64,000 bases of DNA from G963662905 sp965230045 (GTDB lineage Bacteria > Bacteroidota > Bacteroidia > Bacteroidales > WRLA01). The stretch lies in contig OZ245940.1 of the NCBI GenBank assembly GCA_965230045.1, forward strand, positions 4,092,001-4,156,000, given 5' to 3'. The translations under genes and the position numbers were made by a program. This document shows positions 41,582 through 50,907 of the stretch, piece after piece. Position 1 is the first letter of the stretch; each line of letters begins with the position of its first letter. The notes beneath the pieces were generated by a model. It saw only the letters and a program-made list of their open reading frames with translations, ran no database searches and was not told the origin of the DNA.

Positions 41582-44245
41582 CTATAAGTCGTTATTAGGT
41601 TCTTTGTTATTGAGATCTTTCAAAAACTGTTCCAAAGCCATTTCGTTGGCCACTTTCACTTCCCGTGCCTTGGAACCTTCGAAGGGGCCGACAATACCGG
41701 CCGCTTCGAGCTGGTCGATGATACGTCCGGCACGGTTATAACCGAGTTTTAGTTTTCGTTGCAGCAGCGAAGTTGAGCCTTGCTGCGTTTGCACGATGAT
41801 GTGTGCCGCATCTTCAAAAAGCGCATCACGGTCTTCCACTTCAAATTCGGGTTTGCCGCCACCTTCTTCATCTTCCACTTCGGGCAATGCCATTGCTTCG
41901 GGATAAGCGCGCTGTACGCCAATAAAATCAGTAATGGCATCCACTTCGGGCGTATCCACAAAGGCGCATTGCATACGGATCAGGTCGTTGCCCGTCGAAA
42001 GCAGCATATCGCCGCGGCCAATCAGCTGTTCGGCACCACCGGCATCGAGAATGGTGCGCGAATCGATTTTGGAAGTAACACGGAAAGCCAGCCGTGCCGG
42101 GAAGTTGGCTTTGATCGTACCCGTGATGATGTTGACCGAAGGACGCTGGGTTGCAATCACGAGGTGAATGCCCACTGCACGTGCCAGCTGTGCCAGACGC
42201 GCTATCGGCCCTTCCACATCCTTTCCTGCCGTCATGATCAAATCGGCAAACTCATCCACAATCAATACGATATAAGGCATAAAACGATGGCCTTCAAGAG
42301 GGTTCAGCTTGCGGGCCAGGAATTTCGGATTGTACTCCTTGATGTTGCGCACCTGGGCATCTTTCAATAGTTCATAGCGGTTATCCATCTCAATTACAAG
42401 CGATTTGAGTGTTTTCACTACTTTGCTGGTATCGGTGATGATGGCTTCTTCCGAATCGGGCAATTTGGCCAGATAATGCCGTTCGATTTTCGAAAAGAGT
42501 GTCAGTTCCACTTTCTTCGGATCCACCATGATAAACTTCAGCTCGGCAGGGTGGCAGCGGTACAGCAGGGAAGTAATGATGGCGTTCAGGCCTACAGACT
42601 TACCCTGTCCGGTGGCACCTGCCATCAAAAGGTGCGGCATTTTGGCGAGGTCGAAGGTGAAGATATCGTTGGAAATAGTTTTTCCGAGGACAATGGGCAG
42701 CGCATGTTTTGAATTGCGGAATTTCTCTGAATTCACCACCGAGCGCATGCTCACAATTTCCGGTTTGCTGTTGGGCACTTCAATACCAATAGTCCCTCTT
42801 CCCGGTATTGGCGCAATGATACGGATGCCCAATGCGGCAAGGCTAAGGGCGATATCGTCTTCCAGGTTTTTAATTTTGGAAATGCGCACACCCGGAGCAG
42901 GAACAATTTCGTACAAAGTTACCGTAGGCCCAATTGTGGCCTTGATCTTTTGGATTTTGATCGAATAATTGTTGAGGGTTTCAACAATACGGTTTTTATT
43001 GGCTTCGAGTTCTTCGGTTTGCACTTTCTCTGTGGAATCGGAGCCATGAGGTTCGAGCAGTGTATAATCCGGGAAACGGAAATCGGGCAGGTCTTTGCGA
43101 GGATCATAAGGCTCATCAATTCCACTGTGCTCCAATCCTTTATCTGCAGATGCATCAGGTTTTACTTCCGGCACATCATCCTCATGCCCTGCTTTTTCTT
43201 CGGGTTTTTCTTCCGGTTGGCTGATTTCAAACTCCGGTTCTGCCGAAGGTTTGGGTTTTGGCTTTGCATCTTGTGGCGGGGCGTCAAAGTTTATGGTTGT
43301 CCCCGGATCATTCGCATCGGCAGCAGGCTCAGCAGCCGGTTTTGGTTTTTCTGCAGGTTTTGGTGTATCTTCTACAATTGGAGGGACATTCTCATTTTCC
43401 GTCACGATATCTTCATCCGGCTCAATGGGAGTTTCTACCGGTTTTGGCTTAGGTTTATTGGCGGGCAGTTCATCTTCCTCATCATCTGTATCGACAGAAT
43501 ACTCGCCCGGATTATAAATATCGCCACGGGGCTCACGTTTGGCATCCCTGTTTTCTTCGCGCTCTTTACGCTTTTCTTCCTGCTTTTCGGCCTGGCGTGA
43601 TAACCATTTCTTTAAGGGCCCTGCCCAGCGGAAGGGAATATTATATTTTAGCGTGAGGAAGGTAAGCAATAAAAAAAACAGCAGGAAGCCTTCGCCCAGT
43701 TTTCCCAGCAGGCTGGCCAACCATTTGGATGCTTCAACACCTACAACGCCGCCCATTCCGAAACCCGGATTTTCGGGGAAAATAAATGCCAGGAGAACAG
43801 GGAAATAGATGAGGCTCAACAATAGAAACACCAGGAATTTCCCCAAATGCCAAATACGGATATGCAGCAGCATTCGTACACCCACAACAAAGAATAGCAC
43901 GGGAAACAAATAGGAAACAATCCCAAACCAACGCGTAATGAAAATATAGGAAACATAAGCGCCAAGCCGCCCCATAGCATTTCCTACTTCCACATCACCA
44001 TCGGTGAGCAGCGACCAAAAGGAATGCTGATAATTCTGCACCTTATCAAAATCAATATGCCAGTTAAATAAATAAGAAGTAAAGGAGATAAAAAACAGCA
44101 CCGCAGAAAAAACCAGAAAAAGGCCGGCAATCTTTTGCAATGCAGGCTTATTCACTTTGCTTTTGTTTGCTTTAGCGCTTTTTTTCTTCGGGCTGTCGGC
44201 AGGTTTTTTAGAGCTTTTCGGTGACTTGGTATTTACTTTGGCCAT
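41582..44245 (-). CDS. ftsK: DNA translocase FtsK/SpoIIIE
   Basis: The ATG at 44245 is preferred (887 residues, starting MAKVNTKSPKSS); the frame runs 28 codons further upstream without an FtsK-like sequence. Four transmembrane helices (about residues 40-200) are followed by a long acidic, proline-rich linker (230-405), the alpha-beta motor with Walker A GATGQGKSVG and Walker B PYIVLIVDEFADL, and the gamma winged-helix domain (GSTSLLQRKLKLGYNRAGRI). It pumps chromosomal DNA at the division septum and activates XerCD at dif. First gene of a four-gene operon. Confidence 0.95.
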   Translation of the reverse strand: MAKVNTKSPKSSKKPADSPKKKSAKANKSKVNKPALQKIAGLFLVFSAVLFFISFTSYLFNWHIDFDKVQNYQHSFWSLLTDGDVEVGNAMGRLGAYVSYIFITRWFGIVSYLFPVLFFVVGVRMLLHIRIWHLGKFLVFLLLSLIYFPVLLAFIFPENPGFGMGGVVGVEASKWLASLLGKLGEGFLLFFLLLTFLTLKYNIPFRWAGPLKKWLSRQAEKQEEKRKEREENRDAKREPRGDIYNPGEYSVDTDDEEDELPANKPKPKPVETPIEPDEDIVTENENVPPIVEDTPKPAEKPKPAAEPAADANDPGTTINFDAPPQDAKPKPKPSAEPEFEISQPEEKPEEKAGHEDDVPEVKPDASADKGLEHSGIDEPYDPRKDLPDFRFPDYTLLEPHGSDSTEKVQTEELEANKNRIVETLNNYSIKIQKIKATIGPTVTLYEIVPAPGVRISKIKNLEDDIALSLAALGIRIIAPIPGRGTIGIEVPNSKPEIVSMRSVVNSEKFRNSKHALPIVLGKTISNDIFTFDLAKMPHLLMAGATGQGKSVGLNAIITSLLYRCHPAELKFIMVDPKKVELTLFSKIERHYLAKLPDSEEAIITDTSKVVKTLKSLVIEMDNRYELLKDAQVRNIKEYNPKFLARKLNPLEGHRFMPYIVLIVDEFADLIMTAGKDVEGPIARLAQLARAVGIHLVIATQRPSVNIITGTIKANFPARLAFRVTSKIDSRTILDAGGAEQLIGRGDMLLSTGNDLIRMQCAFVDTPEVDAITDFIGVQRAYPEAMALPEVEDEEGGGKPEFEVEDRDALFEDAAHIIVQTQQGSTSLLQRKLKLGYNRAGRIIDQLEAAGIVGPFEGSKAREVKVANEMALEQFLKDLNNKEPNNDL

Positions 44246-44294
44246 TTGTTCGGATATTTTCAGCAACAAAAATACAAAAAGCCTTTGGGCAAAT

Positions 44295-44326
44295 AAAAAA
44301 ACCCTCCCGAAACAGGAAGGGTTTTT
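44295..44326 (-). terminator. Hairpin terminator upstream of ftsK
   Basis: AAAAACCCTCC pairs with GGAAGGGTTTTT across a 7-base loop. It lies between the stop of the secreted protein gene (44348) and the ftsK start, so it should end that transcript and give ftsK its own promoter. Confidence 0.85.
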
Positions 44327-44347
44327 CATATTTATTGATAAAACGGA

Positions 44348-45037
44348 TTAATCCAGTTCTGTTTCTACGTGTTCCGGATTTCGTTTTACTTCTGCTTTGG
44401 GAGCAATTTCATATTCTTTTGGAATTTCAAACATTTTTTTGCTCACGCGTTTTTTCTGCACTTCACTTGCAACGAGTTCCATATTGACTCCGGCATCATT
44501 CAGCTCGAATTGCATCAACATGCCCGGAACCTTCTGAAAAAGCGGATTATCAAAATTCAGGTTGGTATTGCCCAAATCCGGTGCATAATAAACATTCATA
44601 CGTTCTTTCTTATCGCCTTCTTTAATGGTAATTACAGCTTTTTTGCATTCTATACCGGCAATTTCTTTGGTTTCATCCACTTCACGTACATCTACCTGCA
44701 TATCCTTGGGGAACTGCTCTTTAATTTCAGCATAATCCTGCACTTTAGCAGATTTATTACCCTGAGCATCAATGAGGTGAGTTAATGTTTTCTCTGTTCC
44801 GTCTTTAATCGTCACAACAGAGAACATGGGCATATTCATTTCGGTACGCGATTTATCATCACGGTAATACACCTTAATAAATTTGGGCAACATGGCGGCC
44901 ATTTGCGGATCCATGGTTTCTGAATCGACATTAACTTTATAGGTAACAATACCGTTAAAATCCTTTTGAGCCTGCAGCTGACCGGCAAAACCGGCTGCAA
45001 GAATCATAAGTACAAAGAGGGAAAATACTTTTTTCAT
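44348..45037 (-). CDS. Secreted DUF4412-like protein
   Basis: 229 residues with a signal peptide ending in QLQAQ. The pattern FNGIVTYKV, then KVYYRDDKSRTEMNMP, then IAGIECKKAVI and MNVYYAPDLG is that of the DUF4412/GLPGLI-like beta proteins of Bacteroidota, thought to be periplasmic LolA-fold relatives. No enzyme motif. Single gene between MITE copy E and a terminator. Confidence 0.65.
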   Translation of the reverse strand: MKKVFSLFVLMILAAGFAGQLQAQKDFNGIVTYKVNVDSETMDPQMAAMLPKFIKVYYRDDKSRTEMNMPMFSVVTIKDGTEKTLTHLIDAQGNKSAKVQDYAEIKEQFPKDMQVDVREVDETKEIAGIECKKAVITIKEGDKKERMNVYYAPDLGNTNLNFDNPLFQKVPGMLMQFELNDAGVNMELVASEVQKKRVSKKMFEIPKEYEIAPKAEVKRNPEHVETELD

Positions 45038-45116
45038 AATAAATGTTTTATGGGTGGATCAATCACAAAAGTAATCAAAATCCATTTCTGTCCGGTTTAG
45101 AAAGCGCTTTTTAAAT

Positions 45117-45428
45117 GGTTTTAAACGGAATTTCGTGGAAAGAAACTCGAATGCTATTCCAAACAGATTCCTCCCTTCACAAAGCCTTAATCACTTCGTT
45201 TGGCTTTGTTCCGGTCGGAATGACGCTGTTTAATAAGCGTTTAAGGCAAATGCGGCGAGGACACAGTAGGATATTTTAAACACGTCCTCGCTGCATTTGC
45301 CTCCTGACTTCATAAAAACACGTCATTCCGACAAAGTTTCCGAAGTATGAGGTATTCCGATAGCTATCGGAAGGAGGAATCTGTAGGAGATTTAACTTTT
45401 GTCTTTCCAAGAAATTCCTAGTAGAACC
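45117..45428. mobile_element. MITE-like element, copy E
   Basis: 312 bp, same orientation as copy A. Termini GGTTTTAAACGGAATTTCG and the complement of AGAAATTCCTAGTAGAACC. No target duplication is visible. It separates the DUF4412-like gene from the cyclophilin gene. Confidence 0.8.
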
Positions 45429-45457
45429 ACTTTTCCAAAGTTCAAACTTGGAAAAGT

Positions 45458-45898
45458 TTATTCTTCGTCGAGGATTTCGATTTTCAGGATTTTATCGCCC
45501 TGACGGATTTTGTCCACTACATCAATATTCCCGACAACTTTTCCGAAAACGGTATGGTTGCGGTCGAGATGTTGTGTGTTTTGACGGTTATGGCAGATAA
45601 AAAACTGCGAACCACCGGTATCGCGTCCGGCATGTGCCATGGAAAGCACTCCGCGGTCGTGGTATTGGTTATCGCCTGTGAGCTCACATTTAATTGTATA
45701 GCCCGGGCCGCCCATTCCGTTTCCGTTCGGACATCCACCCTGTATTACGAAATCAGGGATAACGCGGTGAAAAGTAAGGCCATCGTAAAAACCTTCTTTC
45801 GAGAGTTTCACAAAATTTGCTACAGTATTTGGAGCATCCTTTTCGAAAAATTCGACCAGCATCTCCCCTTTTTCAGTTTGAATTTTAGCTTTCTTCAT
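45458..45898 (-). CDS. Cyclophilin-type peptidyl-prolyl isomerase
   Basis: 146 residues, the minimal cytoplasmic cyclophilin, without signal peptide. Active-site motifs FHRVIPDFVIQGG (Arg and Phe of the active site), SMAHAGRDTGGSQFFICH and HTVFGKVV are complete. It speeds proline isomerisation during folding. It follows lepB by 14 bp and probably shares its transcript. Confidence 0.94.
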   Translation of the reverse strand: MKKAKIQTEKGEMLVEFFEKDAPNTVANFVKLSKEGFYDGLTFHRVIPDFVIQGGCPNGNGMGGPGYTIKCELTGDNQYHDRGVLSMAHAGRDTGGSQFFICHNRQNTQHLDRNHTVFGKVVGNIDVVDKIRQGDKILKIEILDEE

Positions 45899-45912
45899 TT
45901 TATATGTTTGGT

Positions 45913-47457
45913 TTAATGAATAACCCTGAATAATTTATCCCAACGGATTTTTCCGCCGAAGAGGGATTTATCTTTATCGAGCGAAAGCCAGACAAACACT
46001 GCCTTTCCAACCACATGATCCTCGGGCACAAAACCCCAGAAACGGCTGTCGGCACTATTGTGTCGGTTGTCGCCCATCATCCAGTAATAATCGTATTTAA
46101 AGGTATAAGAATCAGCTTTTTCGCCATTGATAAAAATTTCTTCATCTTTCACTTCCAGATCATTGCCTTCGTAGGTACCGATAATCTTTTCGTAAAGTGG
46201 CAGATTATCCATCGTAAGTTTCACTGTAGCGCCTGCTTCAGGAACATAGAGCGGCCCGAAATTATCCACATTCCAGTTGTAGCGGCTGTCGAAAGGGAAA
46301 ATATTGGGATCCCAGGTTCCGGCAGGGATGGAATTGCGTTCCAGTTTGCTTACCACAGGAATTTGAGCCAGCTTGTCCGCTTTTTCCTGAGTTAAGTGCA
46401 AATAACCTGTCATTTTATAATTCCTGATATCTTCCTGAGAAACGTTCAGATCGCGCAAAACCCTGTCGCTCAGTGGCATTCCTTTGGTTTCAACTCGGTA
46501 GCTGAATTGCATTTCTTCAGGGTTTTCCCCTTTTTGCCCATCGATATACACCTGCTGATCGCGGATTTCCAGCGTATCGCCCGGCAAAGCCACGCAGCGC
46601 TTGATGTAATTTTCGCGTTTATCCACCGGACGGGCAGTTACATTATAGTTTTTCCACACCGCCTGACGTCCCATGCCCGGATAATAACGTTCGGGAAAAC
46701 GGTTTTTAAATTCACGTTCGGCATCGCGCACAATGCGGTAATAATCTTCGTTTTGGCGTTCAAGTACCACGGTATCGCCACCGGGATAATTAAACACGAC
46801 CGCATCATTGCGCTGCACATCACCAAAACCGGTAAAACGGTAATAAGGCAACTTGATCCACTCCAGGTAACTTTTGCTCTGCTGTGTTAAAGGCATGGTA
46901 TGGTGCACAAAAGGAAATGCAATGGGCGTATTGGGCACTTTGGGGCCATAGGCAAATTTGCTTACAAAAAGGAAATCGCCCACCAGCAATGATTTTTCCA
47001 TGGATGATGTGGGAATGGTATAAGCTTCCACCAAAAACATGCGGATGATTGTGGCGGCAATAACCGCAAAAATAATGGCATCGACCCATTCGCGGATCCA
47101 GGTCTTTTTGATTTTGGGGCGGTCTTTCGGGTCGAGATAAGTTTCTTTGGACGAAAGCCCGAGATAAGGCAGGTAGATGAATGGAAAAACCGCAGCCAGA
47201 GCCTGATTGCCCAAATCGTATTTTTTATAGCATTTGGCCGTTTCGACCACCATAAGAAACACCATGAAATAATTGATAAAGGGGATCAACAGGAAAATAA
47301 ACCACCAAATGGGTTTGCCGATAATCTGCAGCCAGATATAATAATTATAAACCGGCACGAATGACATCCAGGAGGCATGTCCGGTTTCTTCAAATATTTT
47401 CCATAGCAATGCCGGGAAAAACAAAAGGATGAGGATCAGGATTAATGGAACGCTCAT
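45913..47457 (-). CDS. lepB: Signal peptidase I, large Bacteroidota type
   Basis: 514 residues. Two or three extra N-terminal membrane helices (about 1-85) precede the S26 core. The catalytic serine is in PTSSMEKSLLVGDF (about residue 151), the catalytic lysine in YIKRCVALPGDTLEI (about residue 288), and box E is MMGDNRHNSADSRFWGFVP near the C-terminus. It cleaves Sec signal peptides on the periplasmic side. A long insert between boxes C and D is typical for this phylum. The ATG at 47457 is followed by ~320 bp of non-coding DNA upstream. Confidence 0.93.
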   Translation of the reverse strand: MSVPLILILILLFFPALLWKIFEETGHASWMSFVPVYNYYIWLQIIGKPIWWFIFLLIPFINYFMVFLMVVETAKCYKKYDLGNQALAAVFPFIYLPYLGLSSKETYLDPKDRPKIKKTWIREWVDAIIFAVIAATIIRMFLVEAYTIPTSSMEKSLLVGDFLFVSKFAYGPKVPNTPIAFPFVHHTMPLTQQSKSYLEWIKLPYYRFTGFGDVQRNDAVVFNYPGGDTVVLERQNEDYYRIVRDAEREFKNRFPERYYPGMGRQAVWKNYNVTARPVDKRENYIKRCVALPGDTLEIRDQQVYIDGQKGENPEEMQFSYRVETKGMPLSDRVLRDLNVSQEDIRNYKMTGYLHLTQEKADKLAQIPVVSKLERNSIPAGTWDPNIFPFDSRYNWNVDNFGPLYVPEAGATVKLTMDNLPLYEKIIGTYEGNDLEVKDEEIFINGEKADSYTFKYDYYWMMGDNRHNSADSRFWGFVPEDHVVGKAVFVWLSLDKDKSLFGGKIRWDKLFRVIH

Positions 47458-47780
47458 AATACTATACTTTAATTAACGTGCAAAAATGGGGTATGTGGAT
47501 GACTTATAAAAATAATAAGCCCTAAAAAATGTTAAAACAAGCTCCTACGGGTATAAACGCCTCTATCCTGCTCTATTCATAAAATGCAAACAAAATAATG
47601 TAAGCAGCTTAAATTTAAGTGTTTATTAAATTTATATCCTAAAATTGAATTTGTTTGCATTTTACTAGTGCATTAACTTCAGGCCATCTGCTTCGTTGCT
47701 AAAGCTTTGAAATAGGCGACTATATCTTCAGCTTTAGACGCCTCACATCTGACCTGAATTTAAAGCATGAATAAAGCAGG
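47458..47780. other. Intergenic region with a 14-bp inverted repeat
   Basis: AAAATGCAAACAAA (47581-47594) and its exact complement (47650-47663) flank a 55-bp AT-rich stretch. A second, looser repeat of TTCAGG-type sequence is near 47680 and 47750. No gene is supported. Confidence 0.5.
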
Positions 47781-49415
47781 CTATTTCACAATAACCTTCT
47801 GCTCAAACACTCTTGCTCCATTGATAATTTTTAACACATACACACCCGAAGCCAAAGCCTGAAGGTTGAAATCCTGTACTGAACTTTTCAAAGGCTCAGC
47901 CAAAACCGCTTTTCCATGCATATCCACAATAATTACCCAAGCTTCCGCAAATAATTCTTCAGGAATGCTGATTTGCAATTTATCCTTCACCGGATTGGGA
48001 AATAAAAGGATTTTGGCTGCCGGCACATGATTACGTACAGATGTTGCCAACTGGTTTTCGTAAGCACCAATATCGATACTTGGGCCAACAATCCGCGGAT
48101 TATGAGCCAGGTCAAGCTCCGGAAGTGCCAGTCCTGCCGTATCCTGGTCTCCGGTATTATTGCAGGGCGAGCTGATTTCTGTACTGAAGGGATAATCGCC
48201 AGATTGAACAAATTGCGGATCTTCGTCAATATTATTTTCGTAAAGGCCATCATAAACAACGGTATCCGCCAGACCAAAAGCATCAACACCTCCTTCAATA
48301 TCACAATAGTAGAAATTTGGATCAGCATTGGCATTCAGATACACTTGATTTCCACTACCTTCCGAAGTATTGAAACAAAAAATCGTATTATAAATCTCAG
48401 GGCTTGAATTTTCGCAATATAGGGCGCCGCCTTTAGCAAAATATTTTGTTGCGCTATTATAACAAAGTGTATTATTAGCCATAACCAGCTCTGAATCAAT
48501 AAATACAGCCCCGCCCCCATAAGCAGTAACCTGGTTATTATTCAACAAATTTCCGCTTATCTTCAGGTGTGAAACATATTTGGCAAAAATGGCTCCTCCA
48601 TCTCCATCGGTCGAATTGTCAGAAAAAATATTATTTACGATATGGATATGAGCACACCTTCCAAGGAATATCCCGCCACCATCGCCAAAGTCATTGTTAT
48701 TATCAATTATTGTGTTATTGGCAAGAGTAATATAATTTGAGCTATCCATGTAAATGCCAGCTCCGCGTGCAACGCCATAACCGCTGAAAACAAGATTATC
48801 CTCAATGATATTATTTTCAATATGAACCTCATGGCAATTACTCATAAAAATGCCACCGCCCTCGTACGCCATATTATTATTTCGGATTAGATTATGAACA
48901 ATGCGGGCTGATGAATTCCGAAGCACAATCCCGCCGCCAATCCAATACCATTCATGATAATTGTTATTGATGATGCGGTTGTTCTCAATCACCGGCGAAC
49001 TTCCGTTAATCAAAATCCCAAGCCCCTGTGGGTTATCAACATTAGGGTTCCCCACACATGCCGAAGCACTTGTAATCGTAAAACCTACAAGTTTGGCATT
49101 TTCTGTTTCTCCGTGGGTAAAGCGCACCAACTGGCATTGCTCATTTGCGCCGTCAATTATGGTTTGGGCGATGTAGGATGTATCCTGGCTCGTCAGGAAT
49201 AAGCTGGCCAGCACAATATCTTTTCCGCTGAAATCAACAATTTCGGTATAAGTTCCCGGATACACCAAAACGGTATCACTGCTGCGGGCATTATTTATAG
49301 CTTCCTGGATGCTTGAGTAATCCCCGGATCCATTGATATCAACGATAATTGTTGTCCCGAAAAGAAACATAGGAACCCATAAAATCAAAACTGAAATGCA
49401 GGATAATCTTTTCAT
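47781..49415 (-). CDS. T9SS-secreted right-handed beta-helix protein
   Basis: 544 residues with a signal peptide. The opening GSGDYSSIQEAINNARSSDTVLVYPGTY is typical of pectate-lyase-like folds, and about ten coils of the GGGIxxxxxxxxIxxNxIxxN kind fill residues 130-370. The last ~80 residues (LLFPNPVKDKLQI, SGVYVLKIINGARVFEQKVIV) are a type A T9SS sorting domain, so the protein should cross the outer membrane and be attached or released. No catalytic motif identifies a specific polysaccharidase; adhesion is equally possible. Confidence 0.85.
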   Translation of the reverse strand: MKRLSCISVLILWVPMFLFGTTIIVDINGSGDYSSIQEAINNARSSDTVLVYPGTYTEIVDFSGKDIVLASLFLTSQDTSYIAQTIIDGANEQCQLVRFTHGETENAKLVGFTITSASACVGNPNVDNPQGLGILINGSSPVIENNRIINNNYHEWYWIGGGIVLRNSSARIVHNLIRNNNMAYEGGGIFMSNCHEVHIENNIIEDNLVFSGYGVARGAGIYMDSSNYITLANNTIIDNNNDFGDGGGIFLGRCAHIHIVNNIFSDNSTDGDGGAIFAKYVSHLKISGNLLNNNQVTAYGGGAVFIDSELVMANNTLCYNSATKYFAKGGALYCENSSPEIYNTIFCFNTSEGSGNQVYLNANADPNFYYCDIEGGVDAFGLADTVVYDGLYENNIDEDPQFVQSGDYPFSTEISSPCNNTGDQDTAGLALPELDLAHNPRIVGPSIDIGAYENQLATSVRNHVPAAKILLFPNPVKDKLQISIPEELFAEAWVIIVDMHGKAVLAEPLKSSVQDFNLQALASGVYVLKIINGARVFEQKVIVK

Positions 49416-49503
49416 AATAAATTGAATTTATGATGTTTATTTTCAAAGTATCTATCAAATTTTTGAACCCACTGACCATATATGTAAGGAGGTAAAAATA
49501 TCC

Positions 49504-50775
49504 TTAAAAAATATAACTCACATAAAAATTCAAACGGCTGATGGATGAACCCAGAGCTGTAACATCGGAAATCCCGTTTGATTTCGAATAGCGCATTTCA
49601 AAACCAAAATGCTCCGTTTTTAATCCCGCTCCAATAAGCCACGACTGCTCATAAGAACGGATATACTCAACGGCTTTCCCTTCGGTAAGCGTATGTGTAT
49701 CATAGAAATACCAATCACGCTTTTTTTCATTTATCTTATCAATAACAAAAGCATTGCCTATACCCAAATTGATAAAAATGCGCATTGAATTGACCGGATA
49801 GGCAAAGCGCAGCATTGAATTGATTTTCAGCCAGGAAAATTCCAAACGATTGTAGATTTCCTCGCGCGTATATTGATCTGGCTTTTCTTGAATCCATGTT
49901 CCTTCAAAAGATGCAGAAGAATAAACCAGCTCATTACGGAAAATCCACTTTTGCCGGTTTCTCGGCAGGATCATATCCAAGGCCAGGCCGCCCGTGGGTT
50001 TCAGGGATGATGCAAAATCAGTTTCCACTAAACTTTTATGCGCCGGACTGTTGCTGCTGAAGCGAATCGTACTAACAGAAACTCCGGCCAACAAGCCCAA
50101 TTTTAACCGCAGTCCGGGCTGGTCTTCAATCTCATACTCCGATGAAAGGCCTACGCATTGATCATAGGCTTTAAGAAGTTTTATCAGGCTGCGTGCCGCA
50201 TAACTCACCTTATTTATTTTGCCGGAGATATCTTTGCAATCCGAAAGGCTTAATGTAAGCTGACCGATGAATTTTTTATTCTCTTTTACAATTCGGTAAT
50301 CCCGATCGCTGCGCGCATTATACCGCTTATATTCAAGCAGTTGATAATCACCATCAGTGGAAATATAATAATTGACTTTAATATCAGGATTATGGAATGA
50401 CCACAAACTTTTGGTTCCTTTATAAATCCGGAGCAGGAAAACCGTATCGGTTTGAAGGATAAATCCGGCAGAATCCGTAAGGCGTGCTATTTCGTTTGGG
50501 CTTAATTCGACGGGAACAACAGCACTTGCATAATAATCATCGCCCACTTCAAAATGCAGGACATCATTGGGATAATAAACTGTTGGATTTGCATTTTCGG
50601 ATGGCATAAAGCGAATGGAAGCAGGATTAGCGCCCCACTGCTGATAATCGATAAAACCCTCAAGCACAGATTGATCCGACAAAACGACGCGGGCCGGTTT
50701 AAGGTTTTCCTGAGCTTTTATTGATGCAGAAACAAAAACCAGGAGCACAAGGAGGAGTAAATTACTGTTTTTCAT
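49504..50775 (-). CDS. Predicted outer-membrane beta-barrel protein
   Basis: 423 residues with a signal peptide ending in IKAQ. An N-terminal beta domain (about 28-130, beginning ARVVLSDQSVLEGFIDY) is followed by a barrel-like region (215-423) ending in the aromatic YVSYIF, as expected for outer-membrane sorting. It resembles PorT-like barrels of Bacteroidota, without a specific assignment. 88 bp from the T9SS beta-helix gene on the same strand. Confidence 0.65.
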   Translation of the reverse strand: MKNSNLLLLVLLVFVSASIKAQENLKPARVVLSDQSVLEGFIDYQQWGANPASIRFMPSENANPTVYYPNDVLHFEVGDDYYASAVVPVELSPNEIARLTDSAGFILQTDTVFLLRIYKGTKSLWSFHNPDIKVNYYISTDGDYQLLEYKRYNARSDRDYRIVKENKKFIGQLTLSLSDCKDISGKINKVSYAARSLIKLLKAYDQCVGLSSEYEIEDQPGLRLKLGLLAGVSVSTIRFSSNSPAHKSLVETDFASSLKPTGGLALDMILPRNRQKWIFRNELVYSSASFEGTWIQEKPDQYTREEIYNRLEFSWLKINSMLRFAYPVNSMRIFINLGIGNAFVIDKINEKKRDWYFYDTHTLTEGKAVEYIRSYEQSWLIGAGLKTEHFGFEMRYSKSNGISDVTALGSSISRLNFYVSYIF

Positions 50776-50907
50776 ATTGAATTTTTAGCATATAAACATA
50801 CCATAAATTAACAATTTCGGATGCTAAAAATAGATATTTATTTAATACAAATGAGAATTTGTACAAAATTCGCATAAACAAAAGCCCAAAGAGAGCACGA
50901 AAATAGC

